From an uncultured Pseudomonadales bacterium (GTDB lineage: Bacteria; Pseudomonadota; Gammaproteobacteria; Pseudomonadales; Cellvibrionaceae), in NCBI GenBank assembly GCA_947488935.1, contig CANLBN010000008.1:124001-188000 (forward strand): a DNA stretch of 64,000 nt. The letters run 5' to 3'. Both the position numbers and the translations under genes were made by a program. The notes under the pieces were generated by a model. That model worked only from the letters and a program-made list of their open reading frames with translations. It was not told the DNA's origin and did no database searches. How positions within the stretch are numbered: position 1 is the stretch's first letter; the number at the start of each line of letters is the position of its first letter. Positions 29,495-42,183 of this stretch are shown here, in pieces.

Positions 29495-32400
29495 ATGAAC
29501 AAAGGCCTCTATAGCTTAGATGAATTTAAAGATAATTGTGGTTTTGGGTTAATTGCTCAATTAAAAGGTAAGCCCGCACACAGTTTATTAGAGAAAGCCA
29601 TCGAGTCATTAACGTGTATGACTCACCGTGGCGGTATTGCCTCGGATGGTAAAACAGGCGATGGTTGTGGTTTATTGTTACAAAAACCCGACCGTTTCTT
29701 TCGTAAGGTTGTTCTAGCTGAGTCTGGCGTTGAGCTTGCCAAGCACTACGGTGTTGGTGTGATTATGCTGGGTCAAGATGAGCTAGAAGCCAACAAAGCA
29801 AAAAATATCTTTGAAGAGTCCATGGCACAAGAGGGTATTCCCGTTGTTGCGTGGCGAGATGTCCCTACTAACAGTGATTGCCTTGGCCCCATCGCTTTGG
29901 CGAGTGTGCCACAGTTTAAACAAGTCTTTATTAATCAGCCTGAACATCTTTCAGAAGCTGAGTTTGGCGCTAAACTCCTAATTGCACGACGTAATGCGAA
30001 TAAACAACTACGCAACGACGACTTATTTTACGTAGCAAGCCTAAGCCCTAAAATTGTTTCCTATAAAGGGTTAATGATGCCGGTAGATTTACCGCGCTTC
30101 TTCCCGGATCTTGCCAATCCCGAAGTAGAGACTGCTATTTGTGTTTTCCACCAGCGCTTCTCGACAAATACGATGCCGCGCTGGCCGCTAGCTCAACCAT
30201 TTCGTATGCTTGCTCATAATGGTGAGATCAATACGGTTCAAGGTAATCGCAATTGGGCGACAGCACGCACCTCAAAATTTGTTTGTGATTTGCTACCCAA
30301 CCCAGAAATACTAGCACCAATGGTCAATCGTTCAGGCTCGGATTCATCGAGCTTGGATAATATGCTTGAGCTATTACAAGTGGGTGGTATGGATTTGCAT
30401 CGTGCTATTCGTATGTTAGTGCCGCCTGCTTGGCAAAATATCTCGACTATCGATGATGATTTGCGGGCATTCTATGAATACAACTCCATGCACATCGAGC
30501 CTTGGGATGGTCCAGCAGGACTTGTCATTACCGATGGTCGCTACGCGGTTTGTACCTTGGATCGCAACGGTTTGCGTCCATCTCGTTGGGTCATTACTAA
30601 CGATGATGTTATTACCGTAGCATCTGAGATAGGTGTTCATGGTTATAAACCCGATGAAGTTGTCGCTAAAGGTCGGTTAGGGCCAGGTCAAATACTATCG
30701 GTGGATACTGAAACCGGTGAGTTATTCCACACTGCAGATATTGATGAGCAGTTAAAGTCAAGCAAGCCTTATAAAAGATGGCTCGAAGAGAACGCCAAAA
30801 TACTTCATGTAGAAGAGGCCGCTATTGAAGGTATTCAAGGCGATTTATTGAATACCTATATGAAGCAATATCAAGTATCTACCGAAGAGCGTACCCAAGT
30901 GCTGCGCCCATTAGTAGAATCTGCTCAAGAAGCCGTAGGCTCGATGGGTGACGATACGCCAATGGCTGTGCTGTCTCAAAAACAGCGCTCTATTTTTGAC
31001 TATTTTCGGCAGCAGTTTGCTCAGGTGACCAATCCACCTATCGATCCATTGCGTGAAGCTATAGTGATGTCTTTAGAGACGTGTATGGGGCGCGAATTAT
31101 CGGTTTATACCGAGACGCCAGAGCATGCTAACCGCATTATTTTAGACTCCCCAATTCTAACGTCTGCAACTTTTAGCGAACTAGTGGGTGATCATGCTCG
31201 CTATCCAAAAAGAGAGCTGAGTTTACACTATTCGGCTGATGCCTTAACGTTAGAGCAAGCGATTATTAATATTGTTGATTCTGCTATTGCAGCAGTTCGC
31301 TCGGGTACGGTGCTTTTAGTATTAACAGATAAAGATCTCGTAGAGGGTCAACTGCCTATTCCTGCACTACTTGCCGTCGGTGCTGTGCATCATCGCCTGA
31401 TCGAAGAAGGCATGCGTTGTGATATGAATATTATCGTCGAGACTGCAACGGCTCGTGATTCTCATCATATGTCGGCATTAATAGGCTTTGGTGCCACGGC
31501 TGTTTACCCTTACCTTGCTTACAGTTTGATTAATGACATGATCGCGACTGGCGAGATAGTTATGGACAAAGTCCAAGCTTATCAAAAATATAACAAAGGT
31601 ATTGATAAAGGTATTTTGAAAATCCTCTCTAAGATGGGTATTTCGACAATAGCCTCATACCGTGGTGCGCAGTTATTCGAAGCTATTGGCCTTGACGATA
31701 ATATTGTTAAACTTTGTTTTCCTGGCACCAGTAATCGTATTCAAGGCGCAACTTTTGCAGACCTCGAAGAGGATCAAAAAATCCTGGCGAGTGATGCCTG
31801 GAAAAAGCGTAAGACTATTTCCCCAGGTGGTATTCTCAAGTATGTGCACGGCCAAGAATACCATGCCTATAACCCTGATGTTGTTCAAGGTATGCATAAG
31901 GCTGTACGTACTGGCGACTTTAAAGACTGGCTTGCGGTTGCAGATTTAATTAACACGCGTCCTATTGCCACACTACGAGACATGTTAAAACTCTCAGATA
32001 AAGTGGCTCCAATCGAACTCGATGAAGTTGAGCCGATGGAAGCAATTGTTAAGCGTTTTGACTCTGCTGGAATGTCGCTAGGTGCACTGTCGCCCGAGGC
32101 TCACGAAGCTTTGGCTGAGGCACAAAACCGCTTGGGTGGTCGCTCAAATAGTGGTGAGGGCGGTGAAGATCCAGCGCGTTACGGTACTATTCGCACCTCA
32201 AAAATTAAGCAAGTTGCCTCGGGTCGTTTTGGTGTGACTCCGCACTACTTAGTCAATGCCGAAGTCATTCAAATTAAAGTCGCGCAGGGGGCTAAGCCCG
32301 GTGAAGGTGGCCAGCTACCTGGAGGTAAGGTTAATAGTTTAATTGCTCGTCTACGTTATTCGGTGCCGGGTGTTACCTTAATTTCGCCACCACCACATCA

Positions 32401-33934
32401 CGATATTTATTCTATCGAAGATTTGGCGCAGCTTATTTTTGACTTAAAACAAGTTAACCCCAATGCACTCATCTCAGTTAAGCTCGTCTCGCGTCCAGGC
32501 GTGGGCACAATCGCAGCGGGTGTGGCAAAAGCCTATGCAGATCTTATTACTATCTCTGGTTACGATGGCGGTACAGCGGCAAGCCCGTTGACTTCTATTC
32601 GTTATGCAGGTTCCCCTTGGGAGCTTGGTTTGAGTGAAACACACCAAACATTATGTGCTAATGATCTTCGCCATAAAGTGCGTGTGCAGGCTGATGGTGG
32701 CTTAAAAACAGGGCTTGATGTTATTAAGGCAGCCATCTTGGGGGCCGAGAGTTTCGGTTTTGGTACTGGCCCGATGATTGTTTTGGGTTGTAAGTACTTA
32801 CGTATTTGCCATCTTAATAATTGCGCAACCGGTGTCGCTACTCAGAGAGAAGACCTGCGTTCCGAGCACTACAAAGGCACAGTCGAGATGGCGATGAATT
32901 TCTTCCGTTTTATTGCCGAAGAAACCCGTCAATGGCTGGCTAATTTAGGTGTTCGCTCACTAGAGGAGCTAATCGGCCGGGTTGACCTGTTAGAGCAGAT
33001 CGAAGGTGTGACAGCCAAACAACAACAACTTGATCTTAAGCCAATTATTCATACCGATGAGTTATTGCAATCTAAGCCGCAGTTTTGTCAGGTTGAACAA
33101 AACGATCCCTACGATAAAGGCGAAATGGCAGAGCGTATGGTGGTTGATATGCTACCGGCAATTACGGCTAAGACGGGCGGCGAATATAGCTATACCTTGA
33201 CCAATTGTGACCGCTCGATTGGCGCGCGTTTGTCGGGTGAAATAGCCACGCTATATGGCAACGATGGTATGGTTGCTAACCCATTAACGGTTAATTTAAG
33301 CGGTATCGCAGGCCAAAGTTTTGGTGTGTGGAATGCGGGTGGGCTTAACCTCTATCTAGATGGTGATGCTAACGATTACGTTGGTAAAGGTATGGCTGGC
33401 GGTAAAATTGTAATCAGACCACCGGCAGGTTCTAATTTTAAAAGCCAAGAAACAAGCATTATGGGTAATACCTGTTTATATGGTGCCACCGGCGGGCAAT
33501 TATTTGCTGCAGGCCGCGCGGGAGAGCGCTTTGGCGTACGTAACTCCGGTGCGCATGTTGTGGTTGAAGGTAGCGGCGATCACTGTTGTGAATATATGAC
33601 AGGTGGTTGTGTCACTATTTTGGGTGATACGGGTGTTAACTTTGGTGCAGGTATGACCGGTGGCTTTGCTTATGTTTATGATCAAAGTAATAGCTTCGAT
33701 AAAAAATATAACCCAGAATTAATCGATACACATCGCATTGATGTGAACTCCGCCCATGCACAACAGTTACAACAAATTATAGAAAACTTTGTTGAAGAGA
33801 CAAAAAGTCGTTGGGGGCAATATTTACTCGATAATTTTGAGAATACAATTAAGCAATTCTGGTTGGTCAAGCCTAAATCAGTATCAGTAGAGCAGTTGCT
33901 TGAACATACTAAGGTAGAAGAAGCCGTCGCTTAA
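29495..33934 (+). CDS. gltB: Glutamate synthase (NADPH) large subunit
   Basis: About 1479 residues. Transfers the glutamine amide nitrogen to 2-oxoglutarate. A short propeptide [14 protein letters not shown] precedes the catalytic Cys of CGFGLIA; the class II amidotransferase domain follows (THRGG, DGDGCGLL-like TGDGCGLL), then the central domain, the FMN-binding synthase domain with [23 protein letters not shown] and the 3Fe-4S cysteines in [21 protein letters not shown], and the C-terminal beta-helix GXGXG repeats. ATG 29495 chosen so the propeptide has normal length. Confidence 0.97.
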   Translation: MNKGLYSLDEFKDNCGFGLIAQLKGKPAHSLLEKAIESLTCMTHRGGIASDGKTGDGCGLLLQKPDRFFRKVVLAESGVELAKHYGVGVIMLGQDELEANKAKNIFEESMAQEGIPVVAWRDVPTNSDCLGPIALASVPQFKQVFINQPEHLSEAEFGAKLLIARRNANKQLRNDDLFYVASLSPKIVSYKGLMMPVDLPRFFPDLANPEVETAICVFHQRFSTNTMPRWPLAQPFRMLAHNGEINTVQGNRNWATARTSKFVCDLLPNPEILAPMVNRSGSDSSSLDNMLELLQVGGMDLHRAIRMLVPPAWQNISTIDDDLRAFYEYNSMHIEPWDGPAGLVITDGRYAVCTLDRNGLRPSRWVITNDDVITVASEIGVHGYKPDEVVAKGRLGPGQILSVDTETGELFHTADIDEQLKSSKPYKRWLEENAKILHVEEAAIEGIQGDLLNTYMKQYQVSTEERTQVLRPLVESAQEAVGSMGDDTPMAVLSQKQRSIFDYFRQQFAQVTNPPIDPLREAIVMSLETCMGRELSVYTETPEHANRIILDSPILTSATFSELVGDHARYPKRELSLHYSADALTLEQAIINIVDSAIAAVRSGTVLLVLTDKDLVEGQLPIPALLAVGAVHHRLIEEGMRCDMNIIVETATARDSHHMSALIGFGATAVYPYLAYSLINDMIATGEIVMDKVQAYQKYNKGIDKGILKILSKMGISTIASYRGAQLFEAIGLDDNIVKLCFPGTSNRIQGATFADLEEDQKILASDAWKKRKTISPGGILKYVHGQEYHAYNPDVVQGMHKAVRTGDFKDWLAVADLINTRPIATLRDMLKLSDKVAPIELDEVEPMEAIVKRFDSAGMSLGALSPEAHEALAEAQNRLGGRSNSGEGGEDPARYGTIRTSKIKQVASGRFGVTPHYLVNAEVIQIKVAQGAKPGEGGQLPGGKVNSLIARLRYSVPGVTLISPPPHHDIYSIEDLAQLIFDLKQVNPNALISVKLVSRPGVGTIAAGVAKAYADLITISGYDGGTAASPLTSIRYAGSPWELGLSETHQTLCANDLRHKVRVQADGGLKTGLDVIKAAILGAESFGFGTGPMIVLGCKYLRICHLNNCATGVATQREDLRSEHYKGTVEMAMNFFRFIAEETRQWLANLGVRSLEELIGRVDLLEQIEGVTAKQQQLDLKPIIHTDELLQSKPQFCQVEQNDPYDKGEMAERMVVDMLPAITAKTGGEYSYTLTNCDRSIGARLSGEIATLYGNDGMVANPLTVNLSGIAGQSFGVWNAGGLNLYLDGDANDYVGKGMAGGKIVIRPPAGSNFKSQETSIMGNTCLYGATGGQLFAAGRAGERFGVRNSGAHVVVEGSGDHCCEYMTGGCVTILGDTGVNFGAGMTGGFAYVYDQSNSFDKKYNPELIDTHRIDVNSAHAQQLQQIIENFVEETKSRWGQYLLDNFENTIKQFWLVKPKSVSVEQLLEHTKVEEAVA

Positions 33935-33973
33935 GCTTACTTGTTAAAAGTACCTTGGGTGAGAAGCAAATAG

Positions 33974-35404
<1,431 letters not shown>

Positions 35405-35431
35405 CTTTTAGTGTATCAATTAATGTAAAAC

Positions 35432-35456
35432 AAAAAAGACCTTCGGGTCTTTTTTT
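35432..35456 (+). terminator. Terminator between gltD and the HxlR gene (works both ways)
   Basis: AAAAAAGACC, TTCG tetraloop, GGTCTTTTTTT. A-run and T-run flank the stem, so it can stop gltBD transcription and the convergent HxlR-gene transcript. Confidence 0.9.
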
Positions 35457-35475
35457 GTTTTTAGGCGTTAATATT

Positions 35476-35808
35476 TCAGGTTTTCTGTCGCTGCGTTCCC
35501 CAGCGACTCATCTCTACCAATATCGGATAAAGTGTTTCTCCATCGGCTGTGAGTGAATACTCCACACGTGCAGGTACTTCGGCAAAAACTTGTCTGTGTA
35601 CTAGAGCATCCTTTTCAAGCTCCCTCAGAGACCTTGTTAGCATACGATCAGATGCATTGGGGATTAATCGCTGAAGCTCTGAATAACGCTTTGTTCCCAT
35701 CATTAAATGAAATAACAAAACGGGTTTCCATTTACCGCCAATAGTGGCGACGGCGACCTCAACAGGACAGACTTCGATTGTCATATCTAGATCGAATTCG
35801 AAGCTCAT
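35476..35808 (-). CDS. HxlR-family transcriptional regulator
   Basis: 110 residues. Winged helix-turn-helix of the HxlR/DUF24 family: CPVEVAVATIGGKWKPVLL at the N terminus with the conserved redox-type cysteine C14, RYSELQRLIPNASDRMLTRSLRELEKD as the recognition region, and YSLTADGETLYPIL as the wing/dimer end. Members such as YodB and HypR sense quinones or aldehydes through this cysteine. Divergent from two SnoaL-like genes across a perfect palindrome at 35836-35861, the probable operator. Confidence 0.93.
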   Translation of the reverse strand: MSFEFDLDMTIEVCPVEVAVATIGGKWKPVLLFHLMMGTKRYSELQRLIPNASDRMLTRSLRELEKDALVHRQVFAEVPARVEYSLTADGETLYPILVEMSRWGTQRQKT

Positions 35809-35835
35809 AGTATTTATTTCCAGAGATTTTTTAGC

Positions 35836-35861
35836 CGTTACTTACACCCGTGTAAGTAACG
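35836..35861. promoter_or_regulatory. HxlR operator: perfect 12-base inverted repeat
   Basis: Arms CGTTACTTACAC and GTGTAAGTAACG around CC. The GTAAGTAAC half-site resembles known HxlR/DUF24 boxes. It lies just upstream of a candidate promoter, TTGCAC (35869-35874), 16 bases, TTTATA (35891-35896), facing the SnoaL genes. Confidence 0.75.
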
Positions 35862-35981
35862 CACAGGCTTGCACGTAGAGGGCGTCTATCTTTATAGCTT
35901 AGCATAACGCAATGGACCGAGATAGGTTGTTTCATGCAACCTTAATAAAGCTGAGTTCATACATTTTATAAGAGGGTTTCA

Positions 35982-36401
35982 ATGCAAGACACAAACGAAT
36001 TAAATAAAGTAAGGCAAAATTTAGACTCATGGCTAGCCGCGTTTAACGCAAAAGATAGCGATACGCTATTTTCGCTTTACGATCCAGAAAGCATCTATGC
36101 AAACGCCAGTGCGCCTTTAATGCGTGGTGTTGAGCAAATAAAGCCATGGTATCAAGAAGCGTTTAAGGCTGTTGCAGGCACCTTGTACCACAAAGAAGAA
36201 GCGGCATTTATTGAAGGCAATATGGCATTGCTATTAGGGGCTTATTACTTTGCTCCCCCAGAGGGTGTTAGCGCACCTGATGAGGCGCATGTAACTGGGC
36301 GAGTGTTATTGGCTTATCGACGCAATAGTGAAGGTGAGTGGAAGTTGTTATTTGATATTGATAACACACCACCTGATATAAACCCTGCACTTTTTGATTA
36401 A
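35982..36401 (+). CDS. SnoaL-like (NTF2-fold) protein, first copy
   Basis: 139 residues with an NTF2-like cone fold: N-terminal helix VRQNLDSWLAAFNAKDSDTLFSLYDPES, then a turn GVEQIKPWYQEAF and C-terminal strands ending EWKLLFDIDNTPP. Family members are small hydrolases, isomerases or binding proteins, and no catalytic residue can be assigned. First gene of the rightward arm of the HxlR cassette; GAGGG precedes the ATG. Confidence 0.85.
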   Translation: MQDTNELNKVRQNLDSWLAAFNAKDSDTLFSLYDPESIYANASAPLMRGVEQIKPWYQEAFKAVAGTLYHKEEAAFIEGNMALLLGAYYFAPPEGVSAPDEAHVTGRVLLAYRRNSEGEWKLLFDIDNTPPDINPALFD

Positions 36402-36427
36402 GCAATCATTTTCTAGGATCACATATT

Positions 36428-36826
36428 ATGAATACAACACGTAAAATTGCCGAGCGGCCACACCAAATTGTTGAAAGAGTTGTAGAGTTCATCAAGCAAG
36501 GTGACTTAGACGGCGTCGTCTCCATGTTTCACCCTGACTGCAAAATTGCAATGGACCCAACGGGAGCACCAATGGAAGGGCACGATGCTGTGCGGGCTAT
36601 CTTCAAAGACTTTGTCGAGAATCGGGTTAATTTAAAAGCTTCGGTCTCTGGCGAAATGATTAATGGCGACATAGCAATACTGCAGGGTGAGTGGACAGTC
36701 GAGGACCAAGACGGTAATACCCTAGGCGGTGGCGCCTCAACGGAAGTGGTTAAACAACTGGAGCATGGTGGTTGGAGCTACTTTATCGATTGCCCCATCA
36801 GTATGCCTGAGCCTGTTCGCAGTTAG
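36428..36826 (+). CDS. SnoaL-like (NTF2-fold) protein, second copy
   Basis: 132 residues, same fold family as the gene 26 bases upstream but clearly different in sequence: VERVVEFIKQGDLDGVVSMFHPDCKIAMDPTGAPMEGHDAVRAIF, then GDIAILQGEWTVEDQDG and a final WSYFIDCPI. Possibly a partner or old duplicate of the first copy. Function unknown; regulation by HxlR inferred from gene order. Confidence 0.85.
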   Translation: MNTTRKIAERPHQIVERVVEFIKQGDLDGVVSMFHPDCKIAMDPTGAPMEGHDAVRAIFKDFVENRVNLKASVSGEMINGDIAILQGEWTVEDQDGNTLGGGASTEVVKQLEHGGWSYFIDCPISMPEPVRS

Positions 36827-37033
36827 CTTTGTAAAAGGGTTGGCAATAATCAGTGGGCAGGCTTTAAGTATTTACCCATGCTCAGGCTTTAAATTGGCTC
36901 TTTCTCGACCGAAAAAGATCCGTGAACAACGATCAAAGTGGTTGCCGCATTCGCACATTAAAGTTTTATCTTGTGAAGACCTAATAGCATCCTTTACTAT
37001 TGCTAGTATTGCCACAAACCATGGGATCTGAGT

Positions 37034-37825
37034 ATGTCATCAAGAAAATTGCGTGAATTGAGTGTTCTTAAAAAGTACGATCTTACACCCAATATGCTTA
37101 GAATCGTTTTAACGGGAGATGACTTAAAGGATTTTCCTGAAGGTCAAGAAAGTGGCTATATTAAGCTGCTCTTTGTATCCGATAACCCCAAGCCTATTTT
37201 GCGCACCTATACAATTAGATACTTCGATTTAAAAAAACGAGAGCTAACATTGGACTTTGTTGTTCATGGAGTTAATACCGACCCGTTAGTTGACGATGAG
37301 CAATTTGGCCCAGCGATTAGTTGGGCAAATAATGTCGAGATTGGTGAAACAATTACTATCGATGGACCTGGGCCTACTAAGTTAGTTGACCCTAATGGTG
37401 AGTGGTTTTTCTTTGCAGGCGATATGACGGCCATGCCTGCTATTAGTGCAAACCTTGAGAGTTTGCCCGAAAACTCTAAAGGCCATGCAGTATTAGAAAT
37501 ACTGACAGAGTCTGATAAGTATCCAGTTAATGCCCCTAAAGGGATAGAGCTTCACTGGGTTATCAATAGCGAGCCTGATAAAGCAAATACAATATTGCTT
37601 GATGCTGTGAGCAATATTGAGTGGTTGGAGGGTTCCCCTCATGTATGGGTCGCTAGCGAGTTTGATGCCATGAGAAGTTTGCGTAAATATTTCAAAAGCA
37701 CCTTTGCCGAAAAAGGTTTATCCGTTGAGCGTGGTCAAATTTACGCGAGTAGCTACTGGAAAGCTGGTGAAACAGACGAAGGCAATAAAGCTGCTAAAAA
37801 ACGCGATAATGCTGAGGTTGCATAA
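37034..37825 (+). CDS. Siderophore-interacting protein family FAD-dependent reductase
   Basis: 263 residues. FAD-binding domain with RTYTIRYFD (the R-x-Y-T flavin motif) and LDFVVHGVNTDP, and a C-terminal NAD(P)H-binding SIP domain with FFAGDMTAMPAISA (usual GDETALPA) and YASSYWKAGE (usual YWRxG). The family reduces ferric siderophores, but it can also act as a general flavin reductase; with HxlR and SnoaL partners a detoxifying reductase is as plausible. About 207 bases after the second SnoaL gene, so it may have its own promoter. C-terminal tail is lysine/alanine-rich. Confidence 0.88.
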   Translation: MSSRKLRELSVLKKYDLTPNMLRIVLTGDDLKDFPEGQESGYIKLLFVSDNPKPILRTYTIRYFDLKKRELTLDFVVHGVNTDPLVDDEQFGPAISWANNVEIGETITIDGPGPTKLVDPNGEWFFFAGDMTAMPAISANLESLPENSKGHAVLEILTESDKYPVNAPKGIELHWVINSEPDKANTILLDAVSNIEWLEGSPHVWVASEFDAMRSLRKYFKSTFAEKGLSVERGQIYASSYWKAGETDEGNKAAKKRDNAEVA

Positions 37826-37903
37826 GCGCTTAATTGTCTTGCTTGGCTAACACCATCCCAAACTTCTCGATCTGTACTTTTTAAGTAGGAGGTAGGCGAT
37901 TTA

Positions 37904-39838
37904 TTAGATGCTGTTATTAGCGAGTCTATGATTATTTTTGTCCAGTAGGCTTAAACGTTGTTTGATACTGGCTTCAATACCTTTGGCATCGAGCCCTATG
38001 GAGGCAAGAATTTTTTCGCGTTTACCATGATCGATATAGCGATCGGGTAGGCCTAAATTCATAATCGGCAGCACTATACCTTGCTCCGATAGGTATTCGT
38101 TCACGCCGCTGCCAGCGCCACCGGCGATACTGCTTTCTTCGAGTGTGACGATTAATTGGTGAGAATGGGCTAATTGTTCGATAAGCTCATGATCCAGTGG
38201 TTTCGCCCAGCGCATATCGCAAACCGTTGCATCTAGTGACTTGGCTGCGGCAATAGCGGCAGGTAGTAGTGTGCCAAAGCTAATAATGGCAACGTCTTTA
38301 CCTGCACGAGCGGTATGCCCTTTGCCGATGGGTAGCGCTGTCATTTTTTCTTCTATTTTTACGCCAGTACCTTTACCGCGTGGGTAGCGTATAGCGGCAG
38401 GTCCTTCAAACTGATAGGCGCTAAATAATAATTGGCGGCATTCGTTTTCGTCGCTGGGTGTAGCGATAATCATATTAGGAATGCAGCGTAAAAAACTAAT
38501 ATCAAAGCTGCCGGCATGTGTTGGGCCATCTTCGCCAACAATACCGGCCCTATCAATGCCAAAGGTAACATCGAGGTTTTGCAGGGCAATATCATGGACT
38601 AGCTGGTCATAAGCGCGCTGCAAAAAAGTGGAGTAAATAGCCACAACAGGTTTTTGCTTTTCACAGGCAATACCAGCTGCCAGTGTTACGGCGTGTTGCT
38701 CGGCAATGGCGACATCGTGATAGCGCTCTGGATATTGTGTGGCAAAGTCAACCATGCCAGAGCCTTCGCACATAGCGGGTGTGATACCTACTAAGCGTTC
38801 ATCTTGACTGGCCATATCACATAGCCACTGCCCAAAAACATCTTGGTATTTAGGGGTGGCTTTTGTGTTTTTTGCATTGGCCGAGTTAACCGGGGCAACC
38901 GGCGGTTTTGGCTCCAGCTTATTGAGAGCATGGTAACCAACAGGGTCTGCCTCGGCGGGTGCAAAGCCTTTACCTTTTTGGGTAATAATATGGAGTAACT
39001 TCGGCCCTTTGATTTTTTGTAATTTGTTTAAATAACTCACCAGTGTTGGTAAGTCATGGCCATCGATTAAGCCTACATAGTTAAAACCCATTTCTTCGAA
39101 TAAGGTCCCTGGCGAGACTAAGCCTTTTACGTGTTCTTCTGTGCGACGAGCGGCTTCCCAAGCATGTGGGATTTTAGTTAGTACTCGCTTGCTATTCTCG
39201 CGCAAGCCATTATAAAACTCGCTGGCCCATATTTTAGAAAAATACGTCGCAAGCCCACCAACATTGGGAGAGATAGACATATTGTTGTCGTTGAGAATAA
39301 CCAATAAGTCTTCACCGGTATGAGCGGCATGGTTGAGTGCTTCGAAAGCCATGCCTGCTGTCATGGCGCCATCGCCAATAACGGCGATATGCTTATTGGT
39401 TTTACCCGCAAGCTTATCGCCTAGAGCCATACCTAATGCGGCACTAATAGAGGTACTTGAATGACCCACACCAAAGGTGTCGTATTCGCTTTCGGCGCGC
39501 TTAGGAAACCCCGATAAGCCTTGGTATTGCCGGATAGACAGCATTTGATCGCGCCTACCCGTTAATACTTTATGCGGGTATGTCTGGTGGCCCACATCCC
39601 AAACGAGCCTGTCGTCGGGTGTGTTATAGCTGTAGTGGAGCGCGAGGGTAAGTTCAACGACTCCCAAGCCAGCGCCAAAATGACCACCTGTCTGGCCTAT
39701 GCAATAAAGTAGGTATTCACGTAGCTCTTCAGCAACTTGGGGTAGTTGCTGCTCGTCAAGCACACGCAGATCAGCTGGACTATTAATGCTATCCAGTAGA
39801 GGTGTACTTGGTCGAACTAGTGGTATTTCACTTAACAT
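37904..39838 (-). CDS. dxs: 1-deoxy-D-xylulose-5-phosphate synthase
   Basis: 644 residues. Thiamine-diphosphate enzyme making DXP from pyruvate and glyceraldehyde-3-phosphate for isoprenoids. [13 protein letters not shown], the ThDP motif [17 protein letters not shown]...[24 protein letters not shown], the transketolase-like [13 protein letters not shown] and [15 protein letters not shown] are all intact. Downstream of ispA and xseB in the classical order. Confidence 0.97.
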   Translation of the reverse strand: MLSEIPLVRPSTPLLDSINSPADLRVLDEQQLPQVAEELREYLLYCIGQTGGHFGAGLGVVELTLALHYSYNTPDDRLVWDVGHQTYPHKVLTGRRDQMLSIRQYQGLSGFPKRAESEYDTFGVGHSSTSISAALGMALGDKLAGKTNKHIAVIGDGAMTAGMAFEALNHAAHTGEDLLVILNDNNMSISPNVGGLATYFSKIWASEFYNGLRENSKRVLTKIPHAWEAARRTEEHVKGLVSPGTLFEEMGFNYVGLIDGHDLPTLVSYLNKLQKIKGPKLLHIITQKGKGFAPAEADPVGYHALNKLEPKPPVAPVNSANAKNTKATPKYQDVFGQWLCDMASQDERLVGITPAMCEGSGMVDFATQYPERYHDVAIAEQHAVTLAAGIACEKQKPVVAIYSTFLQRAYDQLVHDIALQNLDVTFGIDRAGIVGEDGPTHAGSFDISFLRCIPNMIIATPSDENECRQLLFSAYQFEGPAAIRYPRGKGTGVKIEEKMTALPIGKGHTARAGKDVAIISFGTLLPAAIAAAKSLDATVCDMRWAKPLDHELIEQLAHSHQLIVTLEESSIAGGAGSGVNEYLSEQGIVLPIMNLGLPDRYIDHGKREKILASIGLDAKGIEASIKQRLSLLDKNNHRLANNSI

Positions 39839-39989
39839 GGTTTTTTGACAAGCCGTGAATCTAAATGGGGCAAAGTGCCGTTTGAGTCGTTGTTATTAAG
39901 GTTACTATTGTAGAGTTTTGTGTATTAAAAGCCCAGTTAAAAGCTTTTGTTGCACTAATATTATTCAAATGGGGCTATCTTCATACTGC

Positions 39990-40889
39990 TTAAAAATCCC
40001 TTTTAACGATATACGCAGCCAAGTGCCGTAGGTGATCTGCATGGGTATCAAAAATTGATAATGCCGCTAATGCGTCATTATAAAGAGCGTTTGCCTTGTT
40101 TTTAGCACCTTCTAGACCAAGTAATGATACGAAAGTGGGTTTGTTATTGGCAATATCAGCTCCCTGCTGTTTGCCGAGGGTTGCGGTATCTGAGGTTACG
40201 TCAAGGATATCATCTTGTACTTGAAAGGCGAGGCCAATAGCCTTGGCATATTGCGTTAGCGCACTTAATTGGGTCTCGCTAATGCCAATTGTAGATACGG
40301 CGCCTAATTGTATGCTGGCTGTAATTAAGGCACCTGTTTTTAAATTGTGCATCTGCGTTAGCTGTTCAAGGGTTAATGTTTTATCAATAGCGGCTAAATC
40401 AATAGCTTGGCCGGCTACCATACCTAGACAACCGCTCGCTTTAGCGAGTATTTGTACGCAACGCAGTTGCTCGGATACTGTGTCAGTACTCTCGATGGGT
40501 AAGGGCTCGCTTAGCCAGTCAAAGGCGATGGCTTGTAGCGCATCACCGGCCAAAATAGCTGTGGCTTCGTCAAACTTAATATGACAAGTCGGCTGGCCTC
40601 GACGTAAGTCATCATCATCCATTGCTGGTAGGTCGTCGTGGATTAAGCTATATGCATGAATAGACTCTACAGCGGCAGCGGCAGTATCGGTTAAAGGGGT
40701 GCATTCTCCAACAGCTAAGGCGGCACCGTAAACTAGCAATGGGCGTACACGCTTGCCACCACCGAGCAGGCTATAGCTCATTGCTTCGCTTAGGCGCTTG
40801 TCATGGTGTTCGTTATGTTTAAGCTTCTCGTGCAAAGTTTGATTGACGCGCTCGCGATATACTTGACAGAATTGGTTAAAAGGAGTCAT
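39990..40889 (-). CDS. ispA: (2E,6E)-farnesyl diphosphate synthase
   Basis: 299 residues. Condenses IPP with DMAPP/GPP. First aspartate-rich motif in LIHDDLPAMDDDDLRRG, second in FQVQDDILDVT; GGGKRVRPLL precedes the first. Ends IVKRDF. Starts 24 bases after xseB and lies 151 bases ahead of dxs. Confidence 0.96.
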   Translation of the reverse strand: MTPFNQFCQVYRERVNQTLHEKLKHNEHHDKRLSEAMSYSLLGGGKRVRPLLVYGAALAVGECTPLTDTAAAAVESIHAYSLIHDDLPAMDDDDLRRGQPTCHIKFDEATAILAGDALQAIAFDWLSEPLPIESTDTVSEQLRCVQILAKASGCLGMVAGQAIDLAAIDKTLTLEQLTQMHNLKTGALITASIQLGAVSTIGISETQLSALTQYAKAIGLAFQVQDDILDVTSDTATLGKQQGADIANNKPTFVSLLGLEGAKNKANALYNDALAALSIFDTHADHLRHLAAYIVKRDF

Positions 40890-40913
40890 GGATGTATGCG
40901 CTAATACAGGTAT

Positions 40914-41168
40914 CTAGTTATTTTCGCTTGCGTCAAAGTCGATGAGTTGTAAGTTGTCATCTTCTCCTACCAGCATCGATACTTTTTGTTGTGCCTTCGT
41001 TAGGTGTTGTTGGCACTGCTTGGTTAAATTTATCCCTTTTTCGAAAGCCGTTAACGACTCTTCTAACGATAATTCGCCACTCTCTAGCTTGTTGACCAAG
41101 CCGTCTAGGGTGTTAATCGATTCTTCAAATGATAATTTTTCTGGTTCTTTTGACGTATCTTTAGGCAT
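40914..41168 (-). CDS. xseB: Exodeoxyribonuclease VII small subunit
   Basis: 84 residues; helical hairpin SFEESINTLDGLVNKLESGELSLEESLTAFEKGI that binds XseA. Full length with an acidic tail. First gene of the xseB-ispA-dxs operon, divergent from pomA. Confidence 0.95.
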   Translation of the reverse strand: MPKDTSKEPEKLSFEESINTLDGLVNKLESGELSLEESLTAFEKGINLTKQCQQHLTKAQQKVSMLVGEDDNLQLIDFDASENN

Positions 41169-41349
41169 AGCGACGACGACTTTTATAATAATTAGTAATA
41201 CTTTGATTGATCCTAAGTAATCTTTTCAATATTAACATGAAGCGAGCTGATTTTACCCATGTGAAATACAAAATAACGTCTAAACTGAAATAAAGGCCCA
41301 GTTTTGGGTATTTATAAAATACATGTTATTTGATCTTGTGAGGTAAATT

Positions 41350-42108
41350 GTGGATTTAGCATCGCTGATTGGTATTCTGGGTGCCATCGGGCTTATCGTC
41401 GTTACTATGTTGTTAAGTGGCGACCTCTCTATGTTTGTCAATGTGCCGTCTTTGGTTATTGTTATTGGCGGTACTTTTTGTGCTGTTATGGCGCAATATA
41501 ATCTTGGGCAATACCTTACCTTTGCCAAGATCGCCGGCAAGGGCTTTAAAAATGGCTTGCCCGATACCGCAGAGTTAATCGATGAAATCGTTGCTCTTGC
41601 AGACGAGGCGCGTAAAGGCGGCCTTTTATCGCTGGAGGGCAAGGAAGTGAGTAGTGACTTTTTGCAAAAAGGTATCCAGTTGCTTGTCGACGGTCATGAT
41701 CCCGATGTTGTTAAAAGCCTACTCTCTAAGGAAAAAGGCGAGGCAGAAAAAAGACACGCGCTAGGTGCATCTATCTTTACATCGATGGGGGTTATGGCTC
41801 CTGCTATGGGGATGATCGGTACGCTGATCGGTCTAGTTGCCATGCTTGCGAATATGTCTGACCCTAAATCCATTGGTCCTGCAATGGCCGTTGCGCTCTT
41901 AACAACGCTTTATGGTGCCATTGTCGCTAACGGTTTTTGTGACCCAATGGCGGCCAAGCTAGGCCAAAAAGCATCGGAAGATGCAATGATTAAAAACTTA
42001 GTGATTGATGCCTTGCTTGCTATTCAAAATGGGCAAAACCCCCGTGTAATCGACAGTATGCTACGTAACTACTTACCTGAAAGTAAGCGAGAAGTAGAAG
42101 AGGCTTAA
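41350..42108 (+). CDS. pomA: Flagellar stator protein PomA/MotA
   Basis: 252 residues with four membrane helices. Closely resembles the Na+-type stator PomA: MDLASLIGILGAIGLIVVTM at the N terminus, GKGFKNGLPD in the loop, LADEARKGGLLSLE, and the pore helix region GMIGTLIGLVAMLANMSDPKSIGPAMAVALLTTLYGA. Ends NGQNPRVIDSMLRNYLPESKR. Start TTG/GTG choice: GTG 41350, with TGAGG upstream. The position beside xseB-ispA-dxs is also seen in Vibrio. Confidence 0.93.
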   Translation: MDLASLIGILGAIGLIVVTMLLSGDLSMFVNVPSLVIVIGGTFCAVMAQYNLGQYLTFAKIAGKGFKNGLPDTAELIDEIVALADEARKGGLLSLEGKEVSSDFLQKGIQLLVDGHDPDVVKSLLSKEKGEAEKRHALGASIFTSMGVMAPAMGMIGTLIGLVAMLANMSDPKSIGPAMAVALLTTLYGAIVANGFCDPMAAKLGQKASEDAMIKNLVIDALLAIQNGQNPRVIDSMLRNYLPESKREVEEA

Positions 42109-42183
42109 TGATGGTGTTTATAGGCAAGTCATCGCTTATCTGTAACCCCCCTTATTTAAAAATATGAATAGAGAACTGTTTAA

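Noticed and set aside
36729-37031. 100-codon ORF bridging the second SnoaL gene and the SIP gene
   Set aside because: First third overlaps the SnoaL gene in another frame; no recognisable domain or ribosome-binding site. The 207-base gap has only a short direct repeat of AGGCTTTAA.
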